Numbered from the stretch's first letter, positions 16,921 to 26,279 are shown. The stretch: DNA of 64,000 bases from Nocardiopsis alba DSM 43377 (GCF_000341225.1 NZ_ANAC01000011.1:310001-374000), one strand, 5' to 3'. The notes: generated from the letters alone by a model not told the origin. Translations and numbers: made by a program.

Positions 16921-17914
16921 GGCGACGCTGCCTCAACAGGAGAAGGACGAAGACGGCGGCCCCGACGACTCCGAGGATGAGGGAGACGGGGACCTCGAAG
17001 GGCATGATGATGGTCCGGCCGATCAGGTCGCACACGGTGACGATCCCGATCCCCAGCAGGCACACCCAGGGGAGATTGCTGCGCAGGTCGTCGCCGCGCA
17101 GCATCGACACGACGTTGGGGACGATGAGCCCGAGGAAGGGCAGATTGCCCACGACCACGGTCACCACACCGGTGGCGATCGCGATGAGCGTGGTGCCCAG
17201 CAGGATGATCCGGTTGTAGTTCAGACCGACGTTGGTCGAGATCTCCTGACCCAGGCCGGCGACCGTGAACCGGTCCGCGATGACGAACACGGCGATCGCC
17301 ACGAGGGCCACGATCCACAGCAGTTCGTACTGGCCGCGCAGGACCGAGGTGAAGCTGCCGGCGAACCATACGCCCAGGTTCTGCAACATGTCGGTCTGGA
17401 GCGCGATGAAGGTCGACACCGCGCTGACCACCGCGCCCAGCATGATGCCCACGATCGGGACGATCAACGAGGAGCGCAGGGTGACGCGGCGCAGGAAGAG
17501 GAAGAACACCATCGTGCCGATGAACGCGGCCAGGACCGCGCCGAACATGCGTGTGGTGATGCTCGCGCCCGGCACCAGGATCATGACCGTGAGCAGCCCG
17601 AGCCCGGCCCACTCGGTGGTGCCGGTGGTCGTCGGTTCGACGAAGCGGTTCTGCGTCAGCAGCTGCATGACCAGGCCGGACATGGCCATGGCGGCGCCGG
17701 CCAGGACGAGCGCGATCGTGCGGGGGATACGGGTGATGGCGAACATCTCGCCGCCGTCCTCGGCGCCGAAGACGTCGTACACGCCGGTGAACAGCGACAG
17801 TACGAGCAGCGCGCCCACGACCGCGATGCCGACCGGCAGCTTCCAGTCGAACAGGCGGCCCTTGTTCCGTGGACGCGACGGGGGCGAGGTCACGGTCGTC
17901 ATCGCCGGGGGCAC
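16913..17914 (-). CDS. Iron-siderophore ABC transporter permease (FecCD family), first
   Basis: The 333-residue FecCD permease carries FAITRIPRTIALVLAGAAMA near the N-terminus and VGNLPFLGLIVPNVVSML near the C-terminus, both typical of the family. It forms the import channel with the next gene product. It follows the binding-protein gene after about 65 bp. Confidence 0.93.
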   Translation of the reverse strand: MPPAMTTVTSPPSRPRNKGRLFDWKLPVGIAVVGALLVLSLFTGVYDVFGAEDGGEMFAITRIPRTIALVLAGAAMAMSGLVMQLLTQNRFVEPTTTGTTEWAGLGLLTVMILVPGASITTRMFGAVLAAFIGTMVFFLFLRRVTLRSSLIVPIVGIMLGAVVSAVSTFIALQTDMLQNLGVWFAGSFTSVLRGQYELLWIVALVAIAVFVIADRFTVAGLGQEISTNVGLNYNRIILLGTTLIAIATGVVTVVVGNLPFLGLIVPNVVSMLRGDDLRSNLPWVCLLGIGIVTVCDLIGRTIIMPFEVPVSLILGVVGAAVFVLLLLRQRRRG

Positions 17915-17981
17915 CTCTCACATCGGTACGTGCCGGCGGTGACGGTGGCACCGCCGGCACGTTCCCTTCGGTCGGACCGGA

Positions 17982-18974
17982 TCAACCTCGGGCCTCCAGC
18001 GCGTCGGCGAACGCGTTGAAGAACTCGGTGTAGGTCTGGATGCCCTCGTTGGTGTAGGTGTCGACGGGCATGTAGACGATCTGCTCGTCCTTCACCGCGG
18101 ACACGCCGGAGAGCGCCTCGGAGGCCGAGAGGATGTTCTCGGCGGTCTCGTAGCCGTCCTCGTCGGCGGCGACGGCGGCGTCGCGGTCCATCACGAGGAT
18201 CCAGTCGGGGTCGGAGTCGGCGATCGCCTCGACGGAGATGTCGTCGCCCTGGTGGTCGTCGCTGGCGCCGTCGACCTCGAGAGCCGGGGTGAGGTCGAAG
18301 ATGTCGAACGCCGGGCCGAGGGTACGACCGACGCCGGGGGCCAGGTAGCCGATCTCGCCACCGGAGGTGGTGACGGCCATGACGGTCTGGTCCTCGTCGT
18401 AGGCGGCCTCGACCCGCTCGACGGCGGCGTCGAAGTCGGCGATGACCTGTTCGGCCTCGTCCTGCTTGTCGAAGACCTCGCCCAGCACGGTGATCTGGCG
18501 CTTGAGCTCGGCGTCGAAGGGCTCGTCCTCGCGCGGGTCGAGCTCCAGGATCGTCGCGTCGGGCACGAGGGAGGCGATGTCGTCGTGGTACTGGGCGAAG
18601 CGCTGGCTGTTGACGACGAGGTCCGGCTCGGCGGCGACGATCGTCTCCAGGTCGGGCTCGTTGTGCGTGCCGACGTCGAGGATCGAGTCGTCCTCGATGT
18701 AGTCGATGGTGTCGGGCATGAGCGACACGGCGGCGGCGGACAGCTCGACACCCCAGTCCGAGAGGGTCTCGAAGGTGCGGTTGTCGAGGGCGACGACCGA
18801 GGTGGGCGGCGTGGCCACCTACTGGGCGCCGTTGTTGTCCTCGACCTCGATGGTCTCGCCTTCGGCGGCCACGGAGTCCTCGGAGTCCTGAGCGCCGGCG
18901 GAGCAGCCGGCGAGCAGGAGGGCGGACGCCAGGGTCAGTGAGAGCGCGGTAATGGGATGCCCGGGGGACTTCAT
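17982..18974 (-). pseudogene. Iron-siderophore binding lipoprotein interrupted by an in-frame TAG
   Basis: Reading from ATG 18974 gives a good lipoprotein signal (SALLLAGCSAG) and a Ser/Asp/Glu linker. After ...VEDNNGAQ the frame meets TAG at 18821-18819 and then continues at once with VATPPTSVVALDNRTFETL, the conserved start of a FecB/FepB-like binding domain, and stays open to 17982. A Glu codon (GAG) at this point would restore a normal protein of about 330 residues. The downstream part alone (17982-18818, GTG start, 278 residues) has no signal peptide and no ribosome binding site. It is either a nonsense mutation, a sequencing error or a suppressed stop. The DNA upstream has a good ribosome binding site and an iron box. 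It is first in the siderophore operon. Confidence 0.85.
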
Positions 18975-19001
18975 GGCGATTTCTCCTCCACGTGTGTGAA
19001 C

Positions 19002-19020
19002 GAAGGAGAGCCTAACCTAA
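19002..19020 (-). promoter_or_regulatory. Iron box (DmdR/IdeR operator)
   Basis: Read on the minus strand, the 19 bases match the consensus TTAGGTTAGGCTAACCTAA at 15 of 19 positions, and the first 12 are exact. It lies 28 bp upstream of the binding-protein ATG, in promoter position, so the operon should be repressed when iron is plentiful. Confidence 0.85.
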
Positions 19021-19132
19021 CCATTGTCACGAAAAGGAGACGGGGGTCCCCTTTGAGAGGTTCTTCTCAATGGCGAAGGCCGAGGTGAGCGGGTCGGGAA
19101 GGTCGCTGTGAAGTTCCGATCGGGCGGTGGCG

Positions 19133-20851
19133 TCACTCGTCCGGGTGCAGGGTGAGCGTTTCGGTCGGCTCGGAACCGGAGATGTCGGAGAGCGTGTACA
19201 GGTCGATCCGTACGGTGCCCTCGCCGGTCGAGTAGACCTCCGCAGCGTTGAGCGAGGCCATGGACCACCGCGCGTCGTCGAAGCACGCCCCGGGTTCGAT
19301 GCCGTCCAGGCCCGACTCGTAGCCGCGGTCGGTGTAGTTCTCCAGGGAGACGGTGCCGGAACAGCCCTGTTGTTCGCGCTCCGGCACCGAGAGCGTCGCC
19401 GAAGCAGCGCCCTCGGCGATCTCGACGACGACGCGCTGCCCCGAGCCGTTCACCCCCGCCCAGGTCCCGTCGACCTCGGAGCCGAACTCCAGAGAGGTGG
19501 GGGAGGGGGCGAAGACGTCCTCGCCCCCGAGGGCGCGCAGGCTCAGGACCACCGGGGCCGCGACCAGGGCCAAGGCCAGAGCGGTACCCCCGATGAGCGG
19601 ACCCTTGCGGCCCGGACGCCGCGGTCCGGCGGGTACGGAGACCGAGGGGCGCTCTCTCGGCGGTGCCCCGTCGCCACCGTCGGATTCGGGGGGCGAGCCT
19701 TCGTCGTCCGGGGGGAGCGGTACGCCCGAAGCGTCGCTACGGGGCTTGTGCGTCTCCTGGGAGGGAGGGGAATCAGGGGAGAGGGAGACCCCGGGCGATG
19801 GACCGGATACCCGTGGCGCGGGGCCCTCGGAAGGAACGGCGGTGGGTCGTGCTTCGGCCGATGCCGGCACGGCGGGCGCGGTCTCGGTGATAGGGGGTGC
19901 CGCCTCCACGACCGGTGGGCCCGAGGGCGGGGGGAGCGCGGCGGTCTCGGGCGACTCGGCGGAGGCGGTCGGCCGAACGGCGTGGGCGGGCGTGTCGAGG
20001 TCGGGGGCCGGCTCCTCGACCGGGGCGGGCGTGGACACGGGCCCTCGCCCCAACAGACTGTGCAGGACGTCCAGGGAGGACGGCCGCCGCTCGGGATCCT
20101 TGGCCAGGGCCGCGGCGACCAGTGAGCGCAGCGGCTCGGCCAGCCCGCCCAGGTCCGGGTCCACCTTGAGCACCTTGTGCAGGACCCCCGGCACCGTGGC
20201 CGCCTCGAAGGGCGCCTTCCCGGTCGCGGCGAACACCATCACCGAACCCCAGGCGAATACGTCCGTGGCGGCCGTGACCCGGCCGTCGGCGATCTGTTCC
20301 GGCGACATGTACCCCGGGGTGCCGATCGTGGACTGGGTGAGGGTGCCCGAACCCTCGATGATCTGCGCGATCCCGAAGTCGATCACCCGAGGTCCGCCTC
20401 GGGCCATCAGGATGTTGCCGGGTTTGAGGTCGCGGTGCACGATGCCGGCCTCGTGCACGGCCACCAACGCGGTCGCCACCGATACCGCCAGACGGGTCAG
20501 GTCCCCACCGCGCAGAGGACCCTCGTCGAGGACCGTCCTGCGCAGAGTGGGGCCCTCCACGTACTCACTGACGATGTGGGCCGGTGGGGAGGTGAAGTCG
20601 GCGTCGATCACCGCCGCGGTACAGAAGGAGGCCACCCGGGCGGCGGCCTCGGCCTCCCGCTCGAATCGTCTTCGCGTCCCGGGATCGGTCATCCCCTCCG
20701 GAGAGAGGGTCTTCACAGCGACCCTCCGTCCCGAGGGTTCGACCGCCAGGTACACGGTGCCCTGCCCACCGGAGCCGAGGCGCCCGAGGAGGCGACGATC
20801 GCCGAGGCGCTCGGGATCGTGGGGCTGTAGGGCTTCCAAGGGGGGTGTCAC
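19133..20851 (-). CDS. Membrane-anchored Ser/Thr protein kinase
   Basis: The 572-residue Hanks-type kinase has the glycine loop GRLGSGGQGTVYLA, the ATP Lys in RVAVKTL, the catalytic loop IVHRDLKPGNILM, DFG as VIDFGIAQI, and the activation-segment end GTPGYMSPEQ. After residue 300 comes a long Pro/Ala/Glu-rich linker, one membrane helix (LIGGTALALALVAAPVVLSL) and a 160-residue extracellular domain with paired cysteines, which is not a PASTA repeat. It would sense an external cue and phosphorylate cytoplasmic targets. GTG 20851 was chosen because family homology starts there (TPPLEALQPHDPERLG). ATGs at 20905 and 20947 are alternatives. Confidence 0.9.
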   Translation of the reverse strand: MTPPLEALQPHDPERLGDRRLLGRLGSGGQGTVYLAVEPSGRRVAVKTLSPEGMTDPGTRRRFEREAEAAARVASFCTAAVIDADFTSPPAHIVSEYVEGPTLRRTVLDEGPLRGGDLTRLAVSVATALVAVHEAGIVHRDLKPGNILMARGGPRVIDFGIAQIIEGSGTLTQSTIGTPGYMSPEQIADGRVTAATDVFAWGSVMVFAATGKAPFEAATVPGVLHKVLKVDPDLGGLAEPLRSLVAAALAKDPERRPSSLDVLHSLLGRGPVSTPAPVEEPAPDLDTPAHAVRPTASAESPETAALPPPSGPPVVEAAPPITETAPAVPASAEARPTAVPSEGPAPRVSGPSPGVSLSPDSPPSQETHKPRSDASGVPLPPDDEGSPPESDGGDGAPPRERPSVSVPAGPRRPGRKGPLIGGTALALALVAAPVVLSLRALGGEDVFAPSPTSLEFGSEVDGTWAGVNGSGQRVVVEIAEGAASATLSVPEREQQGCSGTVSLENYTDRGYESGLDGIEPGACFDDARWSMASLNAAEVYSTGEGTVRIDLYTLSDISGSEPTETLTLHPDE

Positions 20852-20965
20852 CGGGAACCTTCGAGACTCGGGGACGGGGGCCGGGGCCGCCCCGGGGCGG
20901 GGCATGACGGGGCCAACATACCGAACACGCGACCGCCCCGGGGGCACCCCGACGGACCCGTCGGA

Positions 20966-21220
20966 TCAGGTGCGACGATCCCGCTCCCGTGCCCGCGCCG
21001 ACTCGGTGTGCGCTCCCGGCTCGGTATCCGGCAACGGGACCGCGCGCAGGACCTCGTTCGGCTCGTTGTACTCGGCCGCGGGGGCCGCGCGCAGGGCGCT
21101 CACGATCTCCTCGTCGGCTCCGGCCTCCAACGCCGTGTCGATCAGCGTGTCCCGGGTCACGGGGAAGCGCACCCCCTCCAGGATCCGTCGGAGCCCCTCG
21201 ATACCGCGTTCGACGCCCAT
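20966..21220 (-). CDS. DUF2795 domain protein
   Basis: The 84-residue protein shows the DUF2795 pattern: a helix ending in GVRFPVTRDTLIDTALEAGA, then DEEIVSALRAAP and EYNEPNEVLRAV. These small actinobacterial proteins are common and uncharacterised. A charged tail (ESARARERDRRT) follows. It lies just upstream of the kinase gene on the same strand and may be co-transcribed with it. Confidence 0.8.
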   Translation of the reverse strand: MGVERGIEGLRRILEGVRFPVTRDTLIDTALEAGADEEIVSALRAAPAAEYNEPNEVLRAVPLPDTEPGAHTESARARERDRRT

Positions 21221-21241
21221 GTCGCCCCCTCGATCGTGAAA

Positions 21242-21283
21242 GGGGCCGGCCGTGACCCGCCGGGGCGGAGCACGGCCGGCCCC
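21242..21283 (-). terminator. Terminator of the NMT1/THI5-like ABC operon
   Basis: A perfect 13-bp stem (21242-21254 with 21271-21283) with a 16-nt loop lies 65 bp past the stop of the binding-protein gene. Confidence 0.65.
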
Positions 21284-21347
21284 GCACGGACACAGAGGGG
21301 ACTACCCGGACGTGAAAGGCCTCAACCCCGCAGGTCACGGCATCGGA

Positions 21348-22445
21348 TCAGCCTTCGTCGGGCCAGATCGGGTCGCCGCCATCGTGGACGGCCTCCAGGT
21401 AGCGGGTGTCGAAGAGCGGCCCCAGGTCGGGGATCTCGTCGAGCTCTCCGTTGTCCAGAAGGGTCTCCCCCTCCCGCTCGGTCAGTTCGAGTTCGACGAA
21501 GCCGCGCGGCTCGCCCTCGGGCGTCGAGGAGGCCACAAGATCGCGTTCGGTGTCCCACACCTGGAGGTTGTGCTCGGTGTCGTAACCGGCCAGGTCGAGG
21601 TCGGCCGCGTATCCGACGCACTCCTCGGCCTCCTCCGAGCAGTGGTCGAAGGCCCGGGCGACGGCACGAAGGAAGTCCTCGGTGGCGGTGGGGTGCTCCT
21701 CGGTCCATTCGGGTGAGGCGACCATCACCCCGAAGGAGCCCACGACACCGAAGTCCTCGGGCAGCCACTGGGTGTACTCCTCGCCCATGGCGTCGAGGCG
21801 GTGGGGCTCGTTGGAGCGGAAACCGGTGAGCGCCTGGACCTGACCTCGGGGCAGGACCCCGGGGTCGTAGCCGGCCTCGACCTGCTCGATCGAGTCGAGG
21901 TCGACGTCGGCGGCGACCAGCATCGCCTCCAAGGGCGCGGGCAGCAGGCTCTGGTGGCCCAGGGTCCCGCCCTCCAGGTCGGTGAGGTCCTTCACGTCGG
22001 TTCCGGTCAGGAGGGTCGCGATGGGCACGTGCCCGTAGGTGGCCAGCCCGACGATGCGGTGGTCGCGCGCGTCGGCCTGGAGGACCTCGGCCTCGTTGCT
22101 CATGGCGGTGAAGTGGGCGGTGCCGGCGGACACGAGTTGCGCGTTGCCCATCAGGTCGCCGTTGCCCGGCTGGATCGTCACGTCCAGGCAGAGGGAGTCG
22201 AAGAGCCCCATGGCCTCCGCCGCCACGACCTCCAGCTGGGTGACCGAGGCCTGGTAGTGGTAGCCGGTCACGAAGGTGATCGGGCCCGCCTCGCGGTTGG
22301 TGTCGCACCGCTCCTGGTCGATGATCACGGCGACGTCCCGGGCGTCGTCGTCCCCGCCGCCGCAGGCCGTGGCGAGGAGGGCGGTGGCGGCCAGCGCGGC
22401 GGCCGGGCCGAGAAGGCGGGACCGGCGGCGGTCGTGAGCGGACAT
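21348..22445 (-). CDS. ABC transporter substrate-binding lipoprotein, NMT1/THI5-like
   Basis: The 365-residue protein has a lipobox (LATACGGGDDD) and an NMT1/SsuA-type fold: GYHYQASVTQLEVVAAEAMG, then GNGDLMGNAQLVSAGTAHFT. Relatives bind thiamin precursors, sulfonates, nitrate or riboflavin. No ligand is indicated here, and no TPP riboswitch was found upstream of the operon. The start at 22445 gives a standard signal peptide. It is the last gene of a three-gene importer (ATPase, permease, binding protein). Confidence 0.85.
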   Translation of the reverse strand: MSAHDRRRSRLLGPAAALAATALLATACGGGDDDARDVAVIIDQERCDTNREAGPITFVTGYHYQASVTQLEVVAAEAMGLFDSLCLDVTIQPGNGDLMGNAQLVSAGTAHFTAMSNEAEVLQADARDHRIVGLATYGHVPIATLLTGTDVKDLTDLEGGTLGHQSLLPAPLEAMLVAADVDLDSIEQVEAGYDPGVLPRGQVQALTGFRSNEPHRLDAMGEEYTQWLPEDFGVVGSFGVMVASPEWTEEHPTATEDFLRAVARAFDHCSEEAEECVGYAADLDLAGYDTEHNLQVWDTERDLVASSTPEGEPRGFVELELTEREGETLLDNGELDEIPDLGPLFDTRYLEAVHDGGDPIWPDEG

Positions 22446-22489
22446 ACGGAGGATCTCTCTCTTCGGTGCGGAGCGCTGGAGGGCCTGGT

Positions 22490-23398
22490 TCAGGCTCGGG
22501 TGGAACGGCGGGACTCGTGCCAGAACAGCAGACGCCGTTCGGCCAGGGTCACCAGGGCGAGCAGCAGCACGCCCATCGCGGCCAGACAGGCGACCCCGGC
22601 GTAGACGTGGTCCAGTCGGGCGGTGGAGGCGGAGTTGCGGATCATCGTGCCCAACCCGCCGGAGGAGCCCGCCGCCACGAACTCGGCGACCACCGCGCCG
22701 ACCAGGGACAACGGGAGCACGACCCGGAGCGCGGCCAGGGTGTAGGGGAGGCTGTTGGGGATGCGCAGGCGCAGCAGCACCTCCCAGCGCGAGGCGTGCA
22801 GGGTCCTGAAGACGTGCAGAACCGGCACGGGCACCGAACGCAGACCCGTGGCGACGTTGATCAGCACGGGGAAGAACGTGATGATCGCGGTGACCACCAC
22901 CTTCGGGGTCATGCCGAAACCGAAGGCCACGACCAGGGCCGGAGTGATGGCGACGACGGGTGTGACGTTCAGGACCACCGCGAACGGCATCACCGCGCGT
23001 CGCACCACCGGGATCTCCGACATCAGCAGAGCCAGGAGGAAGGCCGAGCCGGCGCCCACGCCCACCCCGACCAGGGCGATGCCCAGGGTGGCCCAGGCGT
23101 TGGTCAGAAAGAGCGCCGGGTCGCCGGTCAGGGCCGCCCCGACCTCCCCGAGCCGGGGCAACAGGTAGGGGTGCGCGTCGGCCACCGCCGACCAGGCGAC
23201 GGCCAGCACGAGCAGGACCACGACGGCCGGCGACCACACGAAGGGGTGGAACACCGAGCGGCGCCGGGCACGGGACACGGCCGGAGGGGACGTCTCCGGC
23301 GTCGGACGGTTCTTGGCCGGGCCGGAGGTGGTGACGCCGACGGCGCGGCCCTCGTCCGGTCCGGTGGTGCGGGTGACGATGCCCGCCTCCTCTCTCAC
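22490..23398 (-). CDS. ABC transporter permease (SsuC/ThiX type)
   Basis: The 302-residue protein has six predicted membrane helices and the binding-protein-dependent transport EAA-like loop (RTLHASRWEVLLRLRIPNSLPY). It starts at a GTG that overlaps the ATPase stop by 4 nt (GTGA). The N-terminal 50 residues are hydrophilic. It partners with the neighbouring ATPase and binding protein. Confidence 0.88.
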   Translation of the reverse strand: MREEAGIVTRTTGPDEGRAVGVTTSGPAKNRPTPETSPPAVSRARRRSVFHPFVWSPAVVVLLVLAVAWSAVADAHPYLLPRLGEVGAALTGDPALFLTNAWATLGIALVGVGVGAGSAFLLALLMSEIPVVRRAVMPFAVVLNVTPVVAITPALVVAFGFGMTPKVVVTAIITFFPVLINVATGLRSVPVPVLHVFRTLHASRWEVLLRLRIPNSLPYTLAALRVVLPLSLVGAVVAEFVAAGSSGGLGTMIRNSASTARLDHVYAGVACLAAMGVLLLALVTLAERRLLFWHESRRSTRA

Positions 23399-24255
23399 AG
23401 CGGGACGAGGTCGTCGGGGGCCGCGCCGGCCTTCCATGCGCGCTGGAGCGAGGCGCGGACCCGGTCCTCCAGGTCGTGCATGTGCGGTCCCTTCACGATG
23501 TCCTTGTCCCGTGGCCGGGGCAGGTCGACGTCGAGGACCTCGTGCACACGGCCGGGGCGGGCCGACATCACGACGATCTCGTCGGAGAGCACGACCGCCT
23601 CGCGCACGGAGTGCGTCACGAACACGACCGTGGTCGCGCGGCGCTGCCACAGGCCCAGGAGCTGGTACTGGAGCGCCTCGCGGGTGAACTCGTCGAGGGC
23701 GGAGAAGGGCTCGTCCATCAGGAGCACGTCCGGGCGCAGGGCGAAGGCCCGGGCGACCGCGACCCTCTGGAGCATGCCGCCGGAGAGCTGGTGCGGGTAC
23801 TGGTCGGCGGCGTCCTCGAGCCCGACCGCGCGCAGCAGTTCGTCGGGCGGGTCGACCTCCTTGCCGGAACGCCGGTTGACCTTGCCGGGAAGGGCGACGT
23901 TGGCGCGGACGGTGAGCCAGGGGAGCAGGGCGGGGGTCTGCGACACCAGGCCGATGGCCTTGCGGCGACTGGCCCGCCGTGGACTCTCACCGAGCAGGGA
24001 GACGCTCCCGGTGTCGTGCCCCTCCAGACCGGCGAGGATCCGCAGCAGCGTGGACTTGCCGCAACCGCTGGGGCCGATGAGGCTCACGAAGCGACGGTGG
24101 GGGATCTCCAGATCGATGTCCTGGAGCGCGGGCCGGTCGGGCCGTGCGCCCGGGTGGCGTTTGGTGAGGCCGCGCACCTCGATCCCGGCGGTCACCGCGG
24201 GTCCGTGAGGCTCGGCCGGGCGTGCCGGGCCCGGGTGTGGTGTCGCACTGTGCAC
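23395..24255 (-). CDS. ABC transporter ATP-binding protein (SsuB/TauB/ThiZ type)
   Basis: The 286-residue ATPase carries Walker A GPSGCGKST, Q-loop LVSQTPALLPWLT, signature LSGGMLQRVAVARA, Walker B VLLMDEPFSALDE and switch VTHSVREAV. This set is typical of nitrate/sulfonate/taurine/pyrimidine-precursor importers. The start is uncertain. GTG 24255 has GGAGA too close for a good ribosome site, and another GTG at 24192 lies nearer the homology. It is the first gene of the three-gene operon. Confidence 0.88.
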   Translation of the reverse strand: MHSATPHPGPARPAEPHGPAVTAGIEVRGLTKRHPGARPDRPALQDIDLEIPHRRFVSLIGPSGCGKSTLLRILAGLEGHDTGSVSLLGESPRRASRRKAIGLVSQTPALLPWLTVRANVALPGKVNRRSGKEVDPPDELLRAVGLEDAADQYPHQLSGGMLQRVAVARAFALRPDVLLMDEPFSALDEFTREALQYQLLGLWQRRATTVVFVTHSVREAVVLSDEIVVMSARPGRVHEVLDVDLPRPRDKDIVKGPHMHDLEDRVRASLQRAWKAGAAPDDLVPL

Positions 24256-24593
24256 TCTCCAGGTGTTCGTCCTCGGGCGGGCCGGGGCCGTCGATCCGGC
24301 CCGTGACACCCGCCTGCGGGTCCCCACCAAAGTGACGATAGTGCACGAAAGTCTCTTCCTGCTCGCTGCTGTGCGCTTGTTCACCCTGTTCAGAGGGGGT
24401 GTTCCCGGAGGGACTCGTACCCCGTCGGGGCCGGGTCGATCCCGTTACCGCTGGTCCGGCCGGAGAAGGGGTGTTCCCAGCGTCTCGGAGGGGGGGTGGG
24501 ATGGGGCACAGCGCGGAGGGGACCGCTTGAACTCAAGCGAGGTCGAGGTTCTACGGTCGGTCTCACGCTCCGCCCCGAGAGAAAGAGGCCCCC
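24256..24593. other. Intergenic region between divergent transporter genes
   Basis: No gene is seen. The right end holds a MerR-type promoter for the MFS gene. The left part must hold the ABC operon promoter. Confidence 0.6.
24527..24557 (+). promoter_or_regulatory. MerR-type promoter with 19-bp spacer
   Basis: A -35 element TTGAAC (24527-24532) and a -10 element TACGGT (24552-24557) are separated by 19 bp, the over-long spacer used by MerR-family activators. The spacer and -35 carry the dyad GAACTC...GAGGTTC, and CTTGAACTCAAG is a local palindrome. No merR gene is adjacent, so the activator must be encoded elsewhere. Confidence 0.65.
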
Positions 24594-26207
24594 GTGAGTA
24601 CCGAGATCCCCCGACGCGCCACATGGCGGGAGTGGCTGGCACTGGCGGTGATGACGCTGCCGCTGCTCATGGTCGCCACCGACATGACGGTCCTGTTCCT
24701 GGCGTTGCCCTCGATCACCGCGGACCTCTCCCCGAGCGGCACCCAGATGCTCTGGTTCCTGCACGCGGGCGAGTTCCTCGCCGTGAGCCTGGCCCTCACG
24801 ATGGGCTGGCTCGGCTCCAAGGTGGGGCGCCGTCGTCTGCTGATGACGGGGATCGCCCTCTACGGTCTGGCCTCTCTGGCGGCGGCCTTCTCCCCGACCC
24901 CCGAGGCGCTGATCGCCTCCCGGGCGCTCATGGGGGTGGCCGCGGCGACGATCATGCCCAGCGTCATGGCCCTGCTCCGGGTCATGTTCGCCGAGGCGCG
25001 GCAGTTCTCCCTGGCCGTCGCGGTCGTCATGAGCTCCTTCTCCACCGGTATGGCCCTCGGTCCTCCGCTCGGCGGGCTCGTCCTGGAGCACTTCTGGTGG
25101 GGTGCGGTCTTCCTGTTGAACGTTCCGGTGGCGGCGCTCCTCCTGCTCTTCGCCCCGTTGCTGCCGTCGCGGAAGGAGGAGATCGAGGGCGGTGTGGACA
25201 TCCCCAGCGTCCTGCTGTCCATGGCCGCGATCATCGCCCTCGTCTACGGACTCCAGGAGATCGCCGAGAGCGTCTCCTCCGGCGGCGGTCCGCTCTGGCC
25301 CTACACGACCTCGGTGGCGGTCGGTCTGGTCCTGGCGGTGGTGTTCGTCCGAAGACAGTTGCGCCTTCCCGAGCCGCTCATGGACATGCGCCTGTTCGCC
25401 ACCCCCGCCTTCTCGACGAGCCTCGGCGTCATGCTGCTCATGCTCCTGGGGATCGGGGCCGCCGACATGCTGCTCGTGCAGTACCTCCAGACCACGCTCG
25501 GGATCTCTCCCGGGCACGCCGGTCTGCTGATGATCGCCCCCGCGGTCGCCTCGATCGTCGGTGGGATGGTCGCGCCGCTGCTCGTCCGCTGGATCCGTCC
25601 CTCCTACGCGATGGGCGGCGGACTGCTCCTGGGAGCGGGGTCGGCGCTCGCGCTGGGTCTGATGGTGGGGCGGGCCGGGGTGATCCCCCTGATCGTGGCC
25701 GCCTCGGTGCTGGCGCTGGCCCTGGGCCCGCTGTTCACCCTCGGCGCCAACCTCATCGTGGTGAGCGCCCCGGTGCGCAGGGCGGGGTCGGCGGCGGCCA
25801 TGTCCGACGTCGGAAGCGGTCTCGGGTACGCGCTGAGCCTGGCCGTACTGGGCAGTCTGTCGACGCTGGTCTACCGGAGCGGGCTGACCGGCCCGGGGGT
25901 CGAGGACCTCTCGCCCCAGGACCTCGAAGCGGCCGGGGAGAGCGTGGGGGGTGCCGTCGGCGTGGCCGCGGGGCTCCCGGCGGAGGAGGCCTCGGGGCTG
26001 TTGGACACGGCGTTCGCGTCCTTCACCACGGCGGTCCAGACGGGCTACGTGTTCGGTGCGGTCGTCCTGGTCCCGGCCGGCCTCGGGGTCCTGTGGCTGC
26101 TGCGCCACACCCGTCTCGACGCCACGGAGGAGACCGATGGGGACCGCGCCTCGGAGAGCGGCGCGGCGGAGGACGAGGAGCACGACCTCGCGCACCTGAA
26201 CCGGTGA
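24594..26207 (+). CDS. MFS drug-efflux transporter, DHA2 (14-helix) family
   Basis: The 537-residue protein has 14 predicted membrane helices. Motif D1 appears as DMTVLFLALPSITADL, motif A as GSKVGRRRLLM, and motif C in the fifth helix as MSSFSTGMALGPPLGG. It resembles QacA/SmvA exporters of cationic compounds. Translation starts at GTG 24594 after AAAGAGG. The upstream MerR-type promoter suggests induction by a drug-like ligand. It ends at a double hairpin facing a convergent gene. Confidence 0.9.
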   Translation: MSTEIPRRATWREWLALAVMTLPLLMVATDMTVLFLALPSITADLSPSGTQMLWFLHAGEFLAVSLALTMGWLGSKVGRRRLLMTGIALYGLASLAAAFSPTPEALIASRALMGVAAATIMPSVMALLRVMFAEARQFSLAVAVVMSSFSTGMALGPPLGGLVLEHFWWGAVFLLNVPVAALLLLFAPLLPSRKEEIEGGVDIPSVLLSMAAIIALVYGLQEIAESVSSGGGPLWPYTTSVAVGLVLAVVFVRRQLRLPEPLMDMRLFATPAFSTSLGVMLLMLLGIGAADMLLVQYLQTTLGISPGHAGLLMIAPAVASIVGGMVAPLLVRWIRPSYAMGGGLLLGAGSALALGLMVGRAGVIPLIVAASVLALALGPLFTLGANLIVVSAPVRRAGSAAAMSDVGSGLGYALSLAVLGSLSTLVYRSGLTGPGVEDLSPQDLEAAGESVGGAVGVAAGLPAEEASGLLDTAFASFTTAVQTGYVFGAVVLVPAGLGVLWLLRHTRLDATEETDGDRASESGAAEDEEHDLAHLNR

Positions 26208-26212
26208 ACCCT

Positions 26213-26237
26213 CCGCTCCCGCTCGGAGCGGGAGCGG
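26213..26237. terminator. Bidirectional hairpin 1
   Basis: An 11-bp perfect stem with a 3-nt loop lies just after the MFS stop. Confidence 0.7.
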
Positions 26238-26273
26238 TCGGGGCCGGAGCCGACCGGACGGCTCCGGCCCCGA
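26238..26273. terminator. Bidirectional hairpin 2
   Basis: A 15-bp perfect stem (26238-26252 with 26259-26273) with a 6-nt loop abuts the first hairpin and lies 6 bp from the stop of the convergent DinB gene. Confidence 0.75.
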
Positions 26274-26279
26274 CGCGTC

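Noticed and set aside
24256..24400. TPP riboswitch upstream of the NMT1/THI5-like ABC operon
   Set aside because: The conserved CUGAGA and the second TPP helix were looked for and are not present, so a thiamin role is not supported.
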